Virus record (IMG/VR): IMGVR_UViG_3300017917_003907
Span: 1 to 23,294 of that record
Origin: a virus
Strand: one strand, 5' to 3'
DNA: 23,294 nt
The first letter of the stretch is position 1. Each line of letters opens with the position of its first letter. Shown here piece after piece: positions 6,045 through 14,478 of the stretch. Below the pieces are notes generated by a model. It was not told the origin of the DNA. It was given only the letters and a program-made list of their open reading frames with translations, and searched no databases. The position numbers and the translations under genes were made by a program.

Positions 6045-8102
6045 ATGGCAGACCGTTTAAGAGTTACAGAACTTGATTTTGACCAAATCAAGAATAATTT
6101 AAAGACCTTTTTAAATCAGCAAACTGAGTTTACTGATTATGACTTTGAGGGTTCTGGCCTATCCATTCTGTTGGATATTCTCGCATACAATACACATTAC
6201 AATGCCTACTACTTAAACATGGTAGCCAATGAATCTTTCTTGGATACTGCATTGTTGAGAGATTCAGTTGTTTCACATGCTAAAGCTTTAGGGTATGTTC
6301 CTTATTCACAAAGAGCTCCAATTGCGACAGTTAATTTTACTGCACAATCATCTAGCAATACTTCCGCTTCATTAACAATACCTTCTGGTTTTTCATTTTT
6401 GTCAAATCAGATTGACAATACATCATACAACTTTGTTGTTTTAAATGAAGTTACTGTTGCAAAAGCCAACAGTCAGTATTATTTTGAAAATTTAGATATT
6501 TACGAAGGTCAATTAGTAACTTATAATTTTAACCACAATCAAGCAACAAATCCAAAACAAGTATTTACTTTACCCGATGCAAGTATAGATACAACAACAA
6601 TTAAAGTAACATCTGTTCCTGCCGCAGGAAACACACAAGTAACTGTATATCAAAAAGTAACAGATGTTTTAGAAGTTACAACAACATCAAATGTTTTTTA
6701 TTTACAAGAAAATAAAAGTGGTAAATTTCAAATTTATTTTGGCAATGATGTAATTGGTAAAAAATTACCAGATGGTGCAATCGTATCTGTAACTTACCTC
6801 GTTACAAACGGAACTGCTGCAAACAAAGCAAATAATTTTATTGCAACTGCAACTCTCGTAGATTCTGTAGCCGAAGGTATTAACAATTTTGTTATTGAGC
6901 CTATTTCTGCGGCATCAGGCGGTGCAGATAGAGAATCAATTGATGAAATTAAATTTGGTGCACCTGCACAGTTTACGACACAGAATCGTTTAGTTACATT
7001 TAAAGATTATGAATCTTATATTAAAAAGAACTATCCATCCATTGATTCATTGTCAGTATGGGGAGGAGAAGATGAATTACCACCAGTTTATGGTAAAGTT
7101 TTCATATCTTTAAAACCAAAACAAAATTATTATATTTCTGAAACAGAAAAACAAAGAATCATTGATGATATTATTTCTCCAAAATCCATTGTATCAATTG
7201 GTGCGGAAATTATTGAACCACAATATTTGTATTTGCTAATTGACAATTATGTTGAATATGATAAAAATAAAACTACTCAAAGTCCTGAAGCAATTAAAAC
7301 TGCCATTCGCAATGCCATTTTATCATATAGTGATACAAACTTAAACAAATTTGATGCGACATTTGTTCTTTCAAAACTACAAGATTCGGTAGATGGTGTT
7401 GATTTAAATGCAATTCGTGGTTCTGAAACTATATTAAGATTACAAAAAAGATTTGTACCAGAACTTGGTCTTTCCAAAACATATAGTATTCAATTTAATG
7501 CCGAACTACATCGTGGTACGACAACGAATCGTTTAGCATCTTCTGAATTTGATGTATTTGATTCATCTGGTGTTCGAAGAACTGCACAGTTAGAAGAAGT
7601 GCCAAACTCTTATACTGGTGTCACAGAAATCAATGTTACGAATCCAGGTTTTGGATATACAACCGCACCTACTGTCACAATTACGGGTGATGGCACTGGT
7701 GCATCGGCAACTGCAACAATTGTAAATGGTCGTGTTCAAAAAATTACAGTAGTTAATCGTGGTATTGATTTTACTACTGCATTAGTTACGATTTCGGGTG
7801 GTAATGGTTATGGTGCTACCGCTATTGCAGTTTTAGATGCTCGTTATGGTGATTTAAGAACTGTTTACTATGATAGTAATGCACAGAAACAAATTATCCG
7901 TGAAAAAGTGGGAACTATTGATTATGAAAATGGAATTGTTGCATTAAACGATATTCGAATTTTATCAGTAAAACCAAGCGATGGTTATATTCGAATTTCT
8001 TTAGAATCAGAAAAAGGAATTATTTCTTCTGCAAAAAATACAATCATCACAATTGATAATACTGACCCTGCAGCTATTGTAACCGAACTTGTTAGTGTCT
8101 AA
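6045..8102 (+). CDS. 6: gp6-like baseplate wedge protein (gpJ family)
   Basis: Encodes 685 residues, near T4 gp6 (660). Residues about 1-95 hold the gp6 signature: ELDFDQIKNNLKTFL, FEGSGLSILLDILAYNTHYN, and ANESFLDTALLRDSVVSHAK leading to LGYVPYSQRAP. The middle has the core gpJ-like block with GGADRESIDEIKFGAPAQF and NRLVTFKDYE (about 290-325). Known: gp6 dimers join neighbouring wedges into the inner baseplate ring and rearrange on contraction. Residues 529-596 hold a pair of glycine-rich beta repeats (PGFGYTTAPTVTITG, then a second copy ending GGNGYGATA) of a kind also seen in neighbouring gp7-, gp8- and DUF4815-type proteins; this looks like an added module. The stop overlaps the next ATG (TAATG). 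Confidence 0.92.
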   Translation: MADRLRVTELDFDQIKNNLKTFLNQQTEFTDYDFEGSGLSILLDILAYNTHYNAYYLNMVANESFLDTALLRDSVVSHAKALGYVPYSQRAPIATVNFTAQSSSNTSASLTIPSGFSFLSNQIDNTSYNFVVLNEVTVAKANSQYYFENLDIYEGQLVTYNFNHNQATNPKQVFTLPDASIDTTTIKVTSVPAAGNTQVTVYQKVTDVLEVTTTSNVFYLQENKSGKFQIYFGNDVIGKKLPDGAIVSVTYLVTNGTAANKANNFIATATLVDSVAEGINNFVIEPISAASGGADRESIDEIKFGAPAQFTTQNRLVTFKDYESYIKKNYPSIDSLSVWGGEDELPPVYGKVFISLKPKQNYYISETEKQRIIDDIISPKSIVSIGAEIIEPQYLYLLIDNYVEYDKNKTTQSPEAIKTAIRNAILSYSDTNLNKFDATFVLSKLQDSVDGVDLNAIRGSETILRLQKRFVPELGLSKTYSIQFNAELHRGTTTNRLASSEFDVFDSSGVRRTAQLEEVPNSYTGVTEINVTNPGFGYTTAPTVTITGDGTGASATATIVNGRVQKITVVNRGIDFTTALVTISGGNGYGATAIAVLDARYGDLRTVYYDSNAQKQIIREKVGTIDYENGIVALNDIRILSVKPSDGYIRISLESEKGIISSAKNTIITIDNTDPAAIVTELVSV
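7630..7833 (+). repeat. glycine-centred beta module, copy in gp6
   Basis: Residues 529-596 of gp6 hold a pair of units: PGFGYTTAPTVTITGDGTGA then NRGIDFTTALVTISGGNGYG. Related pairs are found in the gp7-position, gp8 and DUF4815 genes of this window. It lies near the C-terminus, outside the gp6 core motifs. Confidence 0.7.
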
Positions 8103-10726
8103 TGTCTGATTTAAAAACATCGTTACTTGTAAATCGTCAAGTTCCTGAATTTATTCGGGAAGAATATCCATTATTCATTTCCTTTTTGGAAGCATACTAT
8201 GAATACCTTGAAAATAAACAAGGTACACAGCTCAACGATTTAACAAATAAAGCAAAAGACTTTCGAAATTTATCTGATGTTGATGATTCAATTGATGATT
8301 TTGAAGAACAGTTTTTTGCAACATATGCTTCTCTTGTATCAAAAGATGTTGCAATCAATAAAGAAGTTTTAATTAAAAATGTTTTACCTCTTTATTTAGC
8401 AAAAGGTTCTGAGAACTCATTTAAGTTATTGTTCAGAATGTTATATGGACAAGAACTTGAAGTTAAGTATCCAAAAAATGATGTATTACGAGCATCTGAT
8501 GGTAAATGGAAACGAGATGAGGTTATTAAATTAACCGATGATATCTCAAGTTATTATACAGGCAATGGAACGAAAAAAGAATTTAATCTTGTTCCATTTG
8601 ATGGTTCGTTAGATACAAATATTACCGTTTACATTAATGGTGCTCTAATTGCATCATCAAATTATTTTGTTCGCAAAGAAATAAACAAACTCTATTTTTA
8701 TACTGCTCCTGCAAATAATTCTTTAATTGAAGTATTTTATGGAAATCTTGATAATTCGGTATTTACAAATCGTAAAGTAACGGGACAAATTTCTGGTGCA
8801 TCGGCAATTGTAGAATTTACAGAAATTAAAACAATAAACAATCAACCTGTAATTGAATTGTTTATAAACCCAAAAACAGTTGTTGGTGACTTTAGATATG
8901 GTGAAACAATACTTACAGATATTATTGCATCCGATGGTACTTTAGTTTATTTAAAAGGTCGAGCATTTGCATCACTACTTTCAATTTCCATTGTTGATGG
9001 TGGTGCAAACTATAATGTTGGCGATCCTGTTCCTATTGTTGTTCCCTCTTTTGATAGAATACCAGTTGCGTTTGTTTCAAAAACTTTTAGTGGTAAAATT
9101 AATCAAGTATTAATTCGTGATGGTGGCGCAGGATTTCAGGTAGCAGCTAATGTTCGTGCGGTAGGTGTTCCTGAATCAGAATTATTTTTTGCAGTTGGAC
9201 AAATTAATTCAACAGGTAAAAATACACCAAACACATATACTATTTTTTCGGATGTGATTTCAGATATCGACCCAGCAAACAATGTAATTTTAAATTTAAA
9301 TTGGGGTCTTTCTGGTGGCACAGTTGCAAATGTAAACACAGTCATTTCAAAAGCACTTTCAAACATTTCTTATAGCACAATTGGTGAAATTAGTAATGTT
9401 CAAGTTCTTATTTCAGAATTAGCTGTAGTGAGCACACCAACACTAAATGCTGATCCTGCAATTGTTGATATTGTTCCAATTGCAAATACAACCACAAATA
9501 CAATTGTAAAAATTGATACATTTGGTTCATTAGGAAAATTAATAATTAATAATGGCGGATTAGATTATGCAGTTGGTGATGAACTTGTTTTTATCAATAA
9601 ACCTATGAGTTTTGGACTTGGTGCTGCCGCTGAAGTGACCAATGTTTCTGCATTTGGAACTATTACTGAAGTTCAATTTGTTCCTGCAAAAATTACAGGC
9701 AATGCAAGTGTAACATCAGCAAGTAATGTTATGGTGCAAGGTTATGGAACATTATTTGAAACAGAATTGACTGTTGGTGATAGAATTAAAATTGGTTCAA
9801 ATACACGAACTGTTGTGTCAATTGCATCAAATACCTCTCTTAATGTGAACACCAGTTTTGGGTCTATACTTACAAATAAACCAGTTAGACATTGGGGAAG
9901 ATATTTAATAGGTGGTCAAGGTTATACAAATGATAAACTACCAACAGTTACCGTATCTTCTACTAATGGTTTTGATGCAAATATAGCCGTTCCAACAGTC
10001 ATGGGTGATGGTGAAAATCTATTCCCTCGTGGTTTAGGTCGTGCTGGCGAGATTCAAGAAATTACAATCCTTGATCCAGGAAAAGGACTAAGAACAGTTC
10101 CAGAAATTGTATTAACATCAATTGGAGATGGAACTGCGATTGCAAATTCATCACTTGCACCAACATTAGAAACTTTACCTGGTAGATGGACTTCATCTGA
10201 TTCCATACTTTCTTCATCAGACAGAAAACTGCAAGGGCGTGATTTTTATATCAATTATTCATACTTGTTATCTTCGGAAATTGAGTTTGCACGATACAAA
10301 AAAATCTTTAAGGAACTCTTACATCCTGCTGGATTTAAGTCCTATGCAGAGCTAAATAAACTAAAAGAATTAGGTGTTGCCAATGTGTCAATGAGCACAT
10401 TGACGGTACCTAAAAATATACGAACACTTTCTGGTACTGTTAATGTTAACAGCACCATTTTTGTTGTTGGAACAGGTACTAAATTTACCAAAGCCGCTAA
10501 TCTCGACTTTATTGGCGCCAATACTTGGATTGCCGTAAATTCGGAGATTCGTATGGTGAACTCAGTCATCAGCGATACATTGCTAACTGTAAATTCTGCC
10601 TTTACAATAACTGCAAATAATGAAGAATTGGTGGTATTGAATGTTGATTACGATGCGATTGCAACAGAGGTAACACTAGATGAGATTATTGCTGAAAACG
10701 AATTGATTCTTTCAGTAGAAACATAG
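8102..10726 (+). CDS. gp7-position baseplate wedge/virion structural protein
   Basis: Encodes 874 residues. N-terminal residues 1-130 are helical and read PEFIREEYPLFISFLEAYYE followed by YLENKQGTQ, then LYLAKGSENSFKLLFRMLYG. This start is common in large virion proteins encoded next to gp6 in T4-like cyanophages. The middle contains three pairs of glycine-centred beta repeats (about 293-357, 480-530 and 604-670). The C-terminal part has a conserved GRDFYINYSYLLSSEIEF block with KELLHPAGFKSYAEL (about 713-755). A second module type (VxGxGTxF...L...I...xRxVxSI...LxVxxxF) occurs twice, at about 534-586 and 776-847. T4 has gp7 (1032 residues) here, so gp7 is the likely counterpart by position, but I see no direct gp7 motif. 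Stop TAG at 10724 is 8 bases before the next ATG. Confidence 0.65.
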   Translation: MSDLKTSLLVNRQVPEFIREEYPLFISFLEAYYEYLENKQGTQLNDLTNKAKDFRNLSDVDDSIDDFEEQFFATYASLVSKDVAINKEVLIKNVLPLYLAKGSENSFKLLFRMLYGQELEVKYPKNDVLRASDGKWKRDEVIKLTDDISSYYTGNGTKKEFNLVPFDGSLDTNITVYINGALIASSNYFVRKEINKLYFYTAPANNSLIEVFYGNLDNSVFTNRKVTGQISGASAIVEFTEIKTINNQPVIELFINPKTVVGDFRYGETILTDIIASDGTLVYLKGRAFASLLSISIVDGGANYNVGDPVPIVVPSFDRIPVAFVSKTFSGKINQVLIRDGGAGFQVAANVRAVGVPESELFFAVGQINSTGKNTPNTYTIFSDVISDIDPANNVILNLNWGLSGGTVANVNTVISKALSNISYSTIGEISNVQVLISELAVVSTPTLNADPAIVDIVPIANTTTNTIVKIDTFGSLGKLIINNGGLDYAVGDELVFINKPMSFGLGAAAEVTNVSAFGTITEVQFVPAKITGNASVTSASNVMVQGYGTLFETELTVGDRIKIGSNTRTVVSIASNTSLNVNTSFGSILTNKPVRHWGRYLIGGQGYTNDKLPTVTVSSTNGFDANIAVPTVMGDGENLFPRGLGRAGEIQEITILDPGKGLRTVPEIVLTSIGDGTAIANSSLAPTLETLPGRWTSSDSILSSSDRKLQGRDFYINYSYLLSSEIEFARYKKIFKELLHPAGFKSYAELNKLKELGVANVSMSTLTVPKNIRTLSGTVNVNSTIFVVGTGTKFTKAANLDFIGANTWIAVNSEIRMVNSVISDTLLTVNSAFTITANNEELVVLNVDYDAIATEVTLDEIIAENELILSVET

Positions 10727-10734
10727 GAATAGAA

Positions 10735-12852
10735 ATGTCAACGACAATTAAGATAACGGATTTAACAGAACTAACAACGCCCGATTCAAATACGCTGAAT
10801 ACGGTATTTGTGGTCGTTGATAAAAGTAGTGGTGTATTTACCACTAAACAACTCAGTCTTGCAAACTTAGATTTTGCAATTGACAATGTGGCGCCTGTAG
10901 CTTTTGCAACTGCCAATCTTGCGTATGGAAAAGCAAACTCTGCAAATATTTTAGCACAGGCTGCATTTGATAAAGCCAATACTCCACATGCAATTGCAAA
11001 TACTGCCAATATTAGTGCAGAAGCCGCTTTTGCAAGAGCAAATGCCGCTAATGTTTTAGCACAGGCCGCATTTGATAAATCAAATTCTGCAAACATCATT
11101 GCAGATTCCGCATATGCATTTGCAAATAGCGTCAACATTAAAACCGATAGTGCATATGCTTGGGCAAATACCATTAATATTAAAGTAGATTCGGCTTATG
11201 CTTTTTCAAATACAGTAAATATTAAAACAGATTCTAGTTATGCATTTGCAAATACTGTCAATGTAACCGCTGATGCTGCATTTAGTCGTGCTAATGCCGC
11301 TAATGTATTAGCACAGGCCGCATTTGATGCCGCAAATACTGCTAATGCGGGTGTTGTTCAAGGTGCTTTTGATAAAGCAAACACAGCAAACATTACCGCA
11401 GAAGCTGCGTATGCTTTTGCAAACACAATTAATGTTAAAGTAGATTCTGCATATGCGTTTGCAAATACTGTAAACACATATTCTTATTCATCATACGCAC
11501 AAGCAAATGCTGCTGGTGTTCTTGCTCAAGCAGGATTTAACACCGCTAATACTGCTAATGTAACTGGTGAAGCATCCTTCGCAAAAGCTAATACTGCCAA
11601 CATTACGGCAGAAGCCGCATTTAGTCGAGCAAATGTTGCTAATGTTTTGGCACAGGCATCTTTTAATCTTGCAAATACTTCTAATGTTACTGCCGAAGCG
11701 GCATATGCAAAAGCAAATACTGCCAATGTTACTGGTGAAGCCGCATTTAGTAAAGCCAATTCTGCAAATGTATTAGCGCAAAATGCTTATGATTTTGCCA
11801 ACACAATTTCAGTCTCTTTGAATAATCAATTTATTACCAACGCATCAAATACCGCAAATGCTGGTTATAATCATGCAAATAATGCTTTCGATAGAGCAAA
11901 CAATGCGCTTTCTACCGCAGGTCTTGCTTGGGTAACTTCAAATACTTCGCAAGTAACTTCAGAAGCCGCATTTAGTAAAGCGAATTCAGCTTACGATTTT
12001 GCATCAAATAATGCACTTAATTTAAATACAACAAATTTAAAAACAGATGCTTCATTTAATGCTGCTAATACCGCACAAGGTGATGCTACAGGTGCGTTCT
12101 CAAAAGCAAATACCGCAAATGTAATTGCTCAATCGGCATTTAATTTTGCAAATACTGTCAATACAACACTTTATTTGACGATAGCAGATGAAACTGCCGC
12201 ATTTAATAAAGCTAATTTGGCCAATGTTCTTGCACAAGCTTCTTTCGATAAGGCAAATAGTTCACAATCAGATATTGTGGGAGCTTTCTCTAAAGCAAAT
12301 ACTGCAAATGTTGTAGCACAAGCGGCATATGATACTGCAAATACCGCACTTGCAACTGCGGCTATTGCACTTAATTATGACAACTTTGCTAATGCTGCTT
12401 TTGATAAAGCTAACTCTGCAAACATTTTGGCACAGGCCGCATTTAATCAAGCCAATAGTGCCAATGTTTTAGCACAATCTGCGTTTGATAAATCCAACTC
12501 TGCAAATGTAATTGCAGATTCAGGTTTTGCATTTGCCAACACAGTCAATGTTAAAGTCGATGCGTCTTATGCGTGGGCAAATACTGTAAACATTACTGCT
12601 GATGCTGCTTTCACAAAAGCAAATGCAGCCAATGTAATTGCACAAGCATCTTACAATTATGCAAATACTCTTGGTATCAATGTTGCAAATTCTTTGATTG
12701 TTATTTCTTCTGCACCTGCAAACAATAAAGGTGTGAATGGTCATACAAGAGGTATGGTCTATCTTGCAAATGATTATTTCTACTATTGCACAACTGCACA
12801 TGATGGAACTACAAATATTTGGAGTAGAATTGCATCTACTGACGCTTGGTAA
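10735..12852 (+). CDS. repeat-built fibre-like virion protein, about 37 units of 14 residues
   Basis: Encodes 705 residues. Residues 1-45 form a compact start (KITDLTELTTPDSNTLNTVF, then SGVFTTKQLSLANL) resembling adaptor segments of phage fibres. Residues 63-652 consist of tandem 14-residue units with consensus [AS]-[FY]-x-x-[AS]-N-x-x-N-[VI]-x-x-x-[AS], for example AFDKANSANILAQA and AYAFANTVNIKTDS; a few units are longer or degenerate around residues 345-470. Two heptads fit one unit, with aromatic and Asn at alternate 'a' sites and Ala at 'd', so a trimeric coiled coil is plausible; some units look beta-rich, so a solenoid is an alternative. Residues 653-705 form a C-terminal cap with GMVYLANDYFYYCTTAHDG and NIWSRIA. 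It lies between the gp7-position and gp8 genes, where T4 has none. I infer a fibre or whisker-like role. Shine-Dalgarno TAGGA at 10724-10728. Confidence 0.75.
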   Translation: MSTTIKITDLTELTTPDSNTLNTVFVVVDKSSGVFTTKQLSLANLDFAIDNVAPVAFATANLAYGKANSANILAQAAFDKANTPHAIANTANISAEAAFARANAANVLAQAAFDKSNSANIIADSAYAFANSVNIKTDSAYAWANTINIKVDSAYAFSNTVNIKTDSSYAFANTVNVTADAAFSRANAANVLAQAAFDAANTANAGVVQGAFDKANTANITAEAAYAFANTINVKVDSAYAFANTVNTYSYSSYAQANAAGVLAQAGFNTANTANVTGEASFAKANTANITAEAAFSRANVANVLAQASFNLANTSNVTAEAAYAKANTANVTGEAAFSKANSANVLAQNAYDFANTISVSLNNQFITNASNTANAGYNHANNAFDRANNALSTAGLAWVTSNTSQVTSEAAFSKANSAYDFASNNALNLNTTNLKTDASFNAANTAQGDATGAFSKANTANVIAQSAFNFANTVNTTLYLTIADETAAFNKANLANVLAQASFDKANSSQSDIVGAFSKANTANVVAQAAYDTANTALATAAIALNYDNFANAAFDKANSANILAQAAFNQANSANVLAQSAFDKSNSANVIADSGFAFANTVNVKVDASYAWANTVNITADAAFTKANAANVIAQASYNYANTLGINVANSLIVISSAPANNKGVNGHTRGMVYLANDYFYYCTTAHDGTTNIWSRIASTDAW
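10921..12690 (+). repeat. 42-bp coding tandem repeat array (14-residue units)
   Basis: About 37 units lie head to tail inside the fibre gene. DNA-level similarity is strongest in blocks such as gcacaggc(c/t)gcatttga and gcaaatactg(c/t)(c/t)aat, while many third positions differ, so this is an old, diversified array rather than a fresh expansion. Three longer spacer units interrupt the array around 11800-12060, 12160-12200 and 12330-12390. Confidence 0.9.
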
Positions 12853-12856
12853 TCAC

Positions 12857-12864
12857 AATAAATA
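12857..12864 (+). promoter_or_regulatory. T4-type late promoter motif AATAAATA, unit 3
   Basis: AATAAATA lies in the 18-base gap between the repeat-fibre stop and the gp8 ATG and ends 6 bases before that ATG. It matches NATAAATA. As with the gp25 site, a normally placed start would fall at the start codon, implying a leaderless gp8 message, unless the motif is only AT-rich spacer. Confidence 0.45.
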
Positions 12865-12870
12865 AAAGAT

Positions 12871-14463
12871 ATGGCAACTTTCTATACATCAGAAAAACTT
12901 GCGTTTCATAACGCAGAACAATTTAAAGAATCGTTCTATGAACCAGAACCAACTACCATTGGATATGTGTTCATTGGAAATCATGTTCCGTATGCAAACG
13001 AAGATGTTGCAGAATCAATTTCAGATACCGTAAAAAATGAAAAAAGTATTTGGGACAACATGTATGCCGGAAAAAGAGTTACGGGTAATGATGTTGAGTT
13101 GGTTGTTCCAAGAATTGATTGGACAGGAAATACAAAGTATCGTCAATATGATGACACAATCATTTTATCGGATTTGTTATCATCAAATACAACACAAAAT
13201 TTAAAACCAATGTATGTAATTAACACAGAACGAAATGTTTATCTGTGTTTATGCAATAATGTATCATCAAATTCTACCGTAGAACCATCAGGTCAAAATC
13301 TAACTGCCAATGGTATTGTTGAAACCGCAGATGGATATTTGTGGAAATATCTTTACAATGTTCGAGCATCCAATCGTTTTCTTACTTCAAATTGGGTGCC
13401 TGCTCCTACATCAACAGCGAAATTAGATTTTTCAACTTCTGCAAATGTGGCAGTTGATGGTGAAATATCAAAAATTGTAACTACAAGTGGTGGTACAGGT
13501 TACATTCACAGCAATATTACCGTTTCGGCTTTTCAAACTGGTTGCACAATTTTAAGTGTTTTGGGTACCGATGATACGGTTTCTCCAAACTTATCCGCAG
13601 CATTACAAAATACTGCAAATATGTCAATATCAGGTGTAGGTTTAGGTGGTGCGTATTATATTTCAAGTGTTGATGCGGTCAATTTAAAAATCACTCTTTC
13701 AACAGGTGCTACTGCAAATGGTGGCGGTTCAAATACCGCAAATGCACTTTCTTTAGTCACTAGAGTTTATGTTGACGGTGATGGAACAACTGTTTTGTCG
13801 CAACCAAAATTAAGTGGAAACTCTATTCAAAAAATAACAGTTACAACAAGAGGTCGCAATTATACCTACACAAATGTAAGTATTTTTGGAACAGGAACTG
13901 GAGCCACCGCTCGAGCAGTTTTACCACCAAAATTTGGCCACGGATTTAATTCTGCTAAACAATTAGGTGCCTCAAATGTCATGGTTGCCATGAGAATTGG
14001 TGAAATTGATTCGACTGAAGGTGGTCTTATTTCTGCAAATACAACCTTCCGTCAGTATGGTCTGTTAAGAGACCCATATAAATATGGAGCATCTGTTCAA
14101 GCAAACACGGCCGTTTCAAATACTGTCATCTCTCAAACAACCGATTTGACAATTGTTTCTGGAACAGCATATAATTTAAACGAATTTGTCTATCAAGGTG
14201 CATCGGCAAATTCAGCTAGTTTTAGTGGTTATGTAAATGATTACACATCAAATCTTGTTAGACTTACTAAAGTGAGAGGTTCTGTTCAAGTTGGAGCACC
14301 ATTACTTGGAGCAAATACAAATCCATCAGGTAGACGAGTTATCTCACAAAAAAATCCAGAGTTTCAACCCTATACTGGTGATGTGATGCATGTAGAAAAT
14401 ATAGTAAAGACTGAAAGAACAGACGGACAAGCTGAAAATCTCAAGTTTGTTGTAAGATTTTAA
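12871..14463 (+). CDS. 8: gp8-like baseplate wedge protein with extra beta insertion
   Basis: Encodes 530 residues against 334 in T4 gp8. Family landmarks appear in order: IGYVFIGNHVPYANED near residue 30, IWDNMYAGKRV then VVPRIDW (about 60-88), NVYLCLCNN (about 124-132), ETADGYLWKYLYNV (about 151-164) and the C-terminal GDVMHVENI ... AENLKFVVRF, equivalent to the T4 end with YMEN and INILFTF. Known: gp8 dimers sit on gp7 in the wedge and link to gp10. The extra length lies mainly at residues about 198-353, where a glycine-centred beta module (SGGTGYIHSNITVSAF; TRGRNYTYTNVSIFG) like those in gp6 and the gp7-position protein is inserted. No classical ribosome site is visible; a promoter-like motif lies directly upstream. 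Confidence 0.85.
   Translation: MATFYTSEKLAFHNAEQFKESFYEPEPTTIGYVFIGNHVPYANEDVAESISDTVKNEKSIWDNMYAGKRVTGNDVELVVPRIDWTGNTKYRQYDDTIILSDLLSSNTTQNLKPMYVINTERNVYLCLCNNVSSNSTVEPSGQNLTANGIVETADGYLWKYLYNVRASNRFLTSNWVPAPTSTAKLDFSTSANVAVDGEISKIVTTSGGTGYIHSNITVSAFQTGCTILSVLGTDDTVSPNLSAALQNTANMSISGVGLGGAYYISSVDAVNLKITLSTGATANGGGSNTANALSLVTRVYVDGDGTTVLSQPKLSGNSIQKITVTTRGRNYTYTNVSIFGTGTGATARAVLPPKFGHGFNSAKQLGASNVMVAMRIGEIDSTEGGLISANTTFRQYGLLRDPYKYGASVQANTAVSNTVISQTTDLTIVSGTAYNLNEFVYQGASANSASFSGYVNDYTSNLVRLTKVRGSVQVGAPLLGANTNPSGRRVISQKNPEFQPYTGDVMHVENIVKTERTDGQAENLKFVVRF
13462..13930 (+). repeat. glycine-centred beta module pair, insertion in gp8
   Basis: Residues about 198-353: SGGTGYIHSNITVSAF and, after a spacer of about 100 residues, ITVTTRGRNYTYTNVSIFG with GTGTGATARAV. 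The pieces resemble the gp6 and DUF4815 copies and account for most of the length that this gp8 has beyond T4 gp8. Confidence 0.65.
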
Positions 14464-14478
14464 AGGAAAAAATGGTTC

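Noticed and set aside
10686-11174. 162-codon Ala-rich minus-strand frame, and similar ones at 11526-11759 and 12268-12801
   Set aside because: These arise because the 42-bp repeat keeps alternative frames open; their composition mirrors the repeat.
10921-12690. Possible CRISPR array
   Set aside because: The repeats are contiguous coding units of 42 bp without unique spacers and are fully explained by the 14-residue protein repeat.
12853-12870. Terminator between the repeat-fibre gene and gp8
   Set aside because: The gap is only 18 bases, AT-rich, without an inverted repeat or a following T run.
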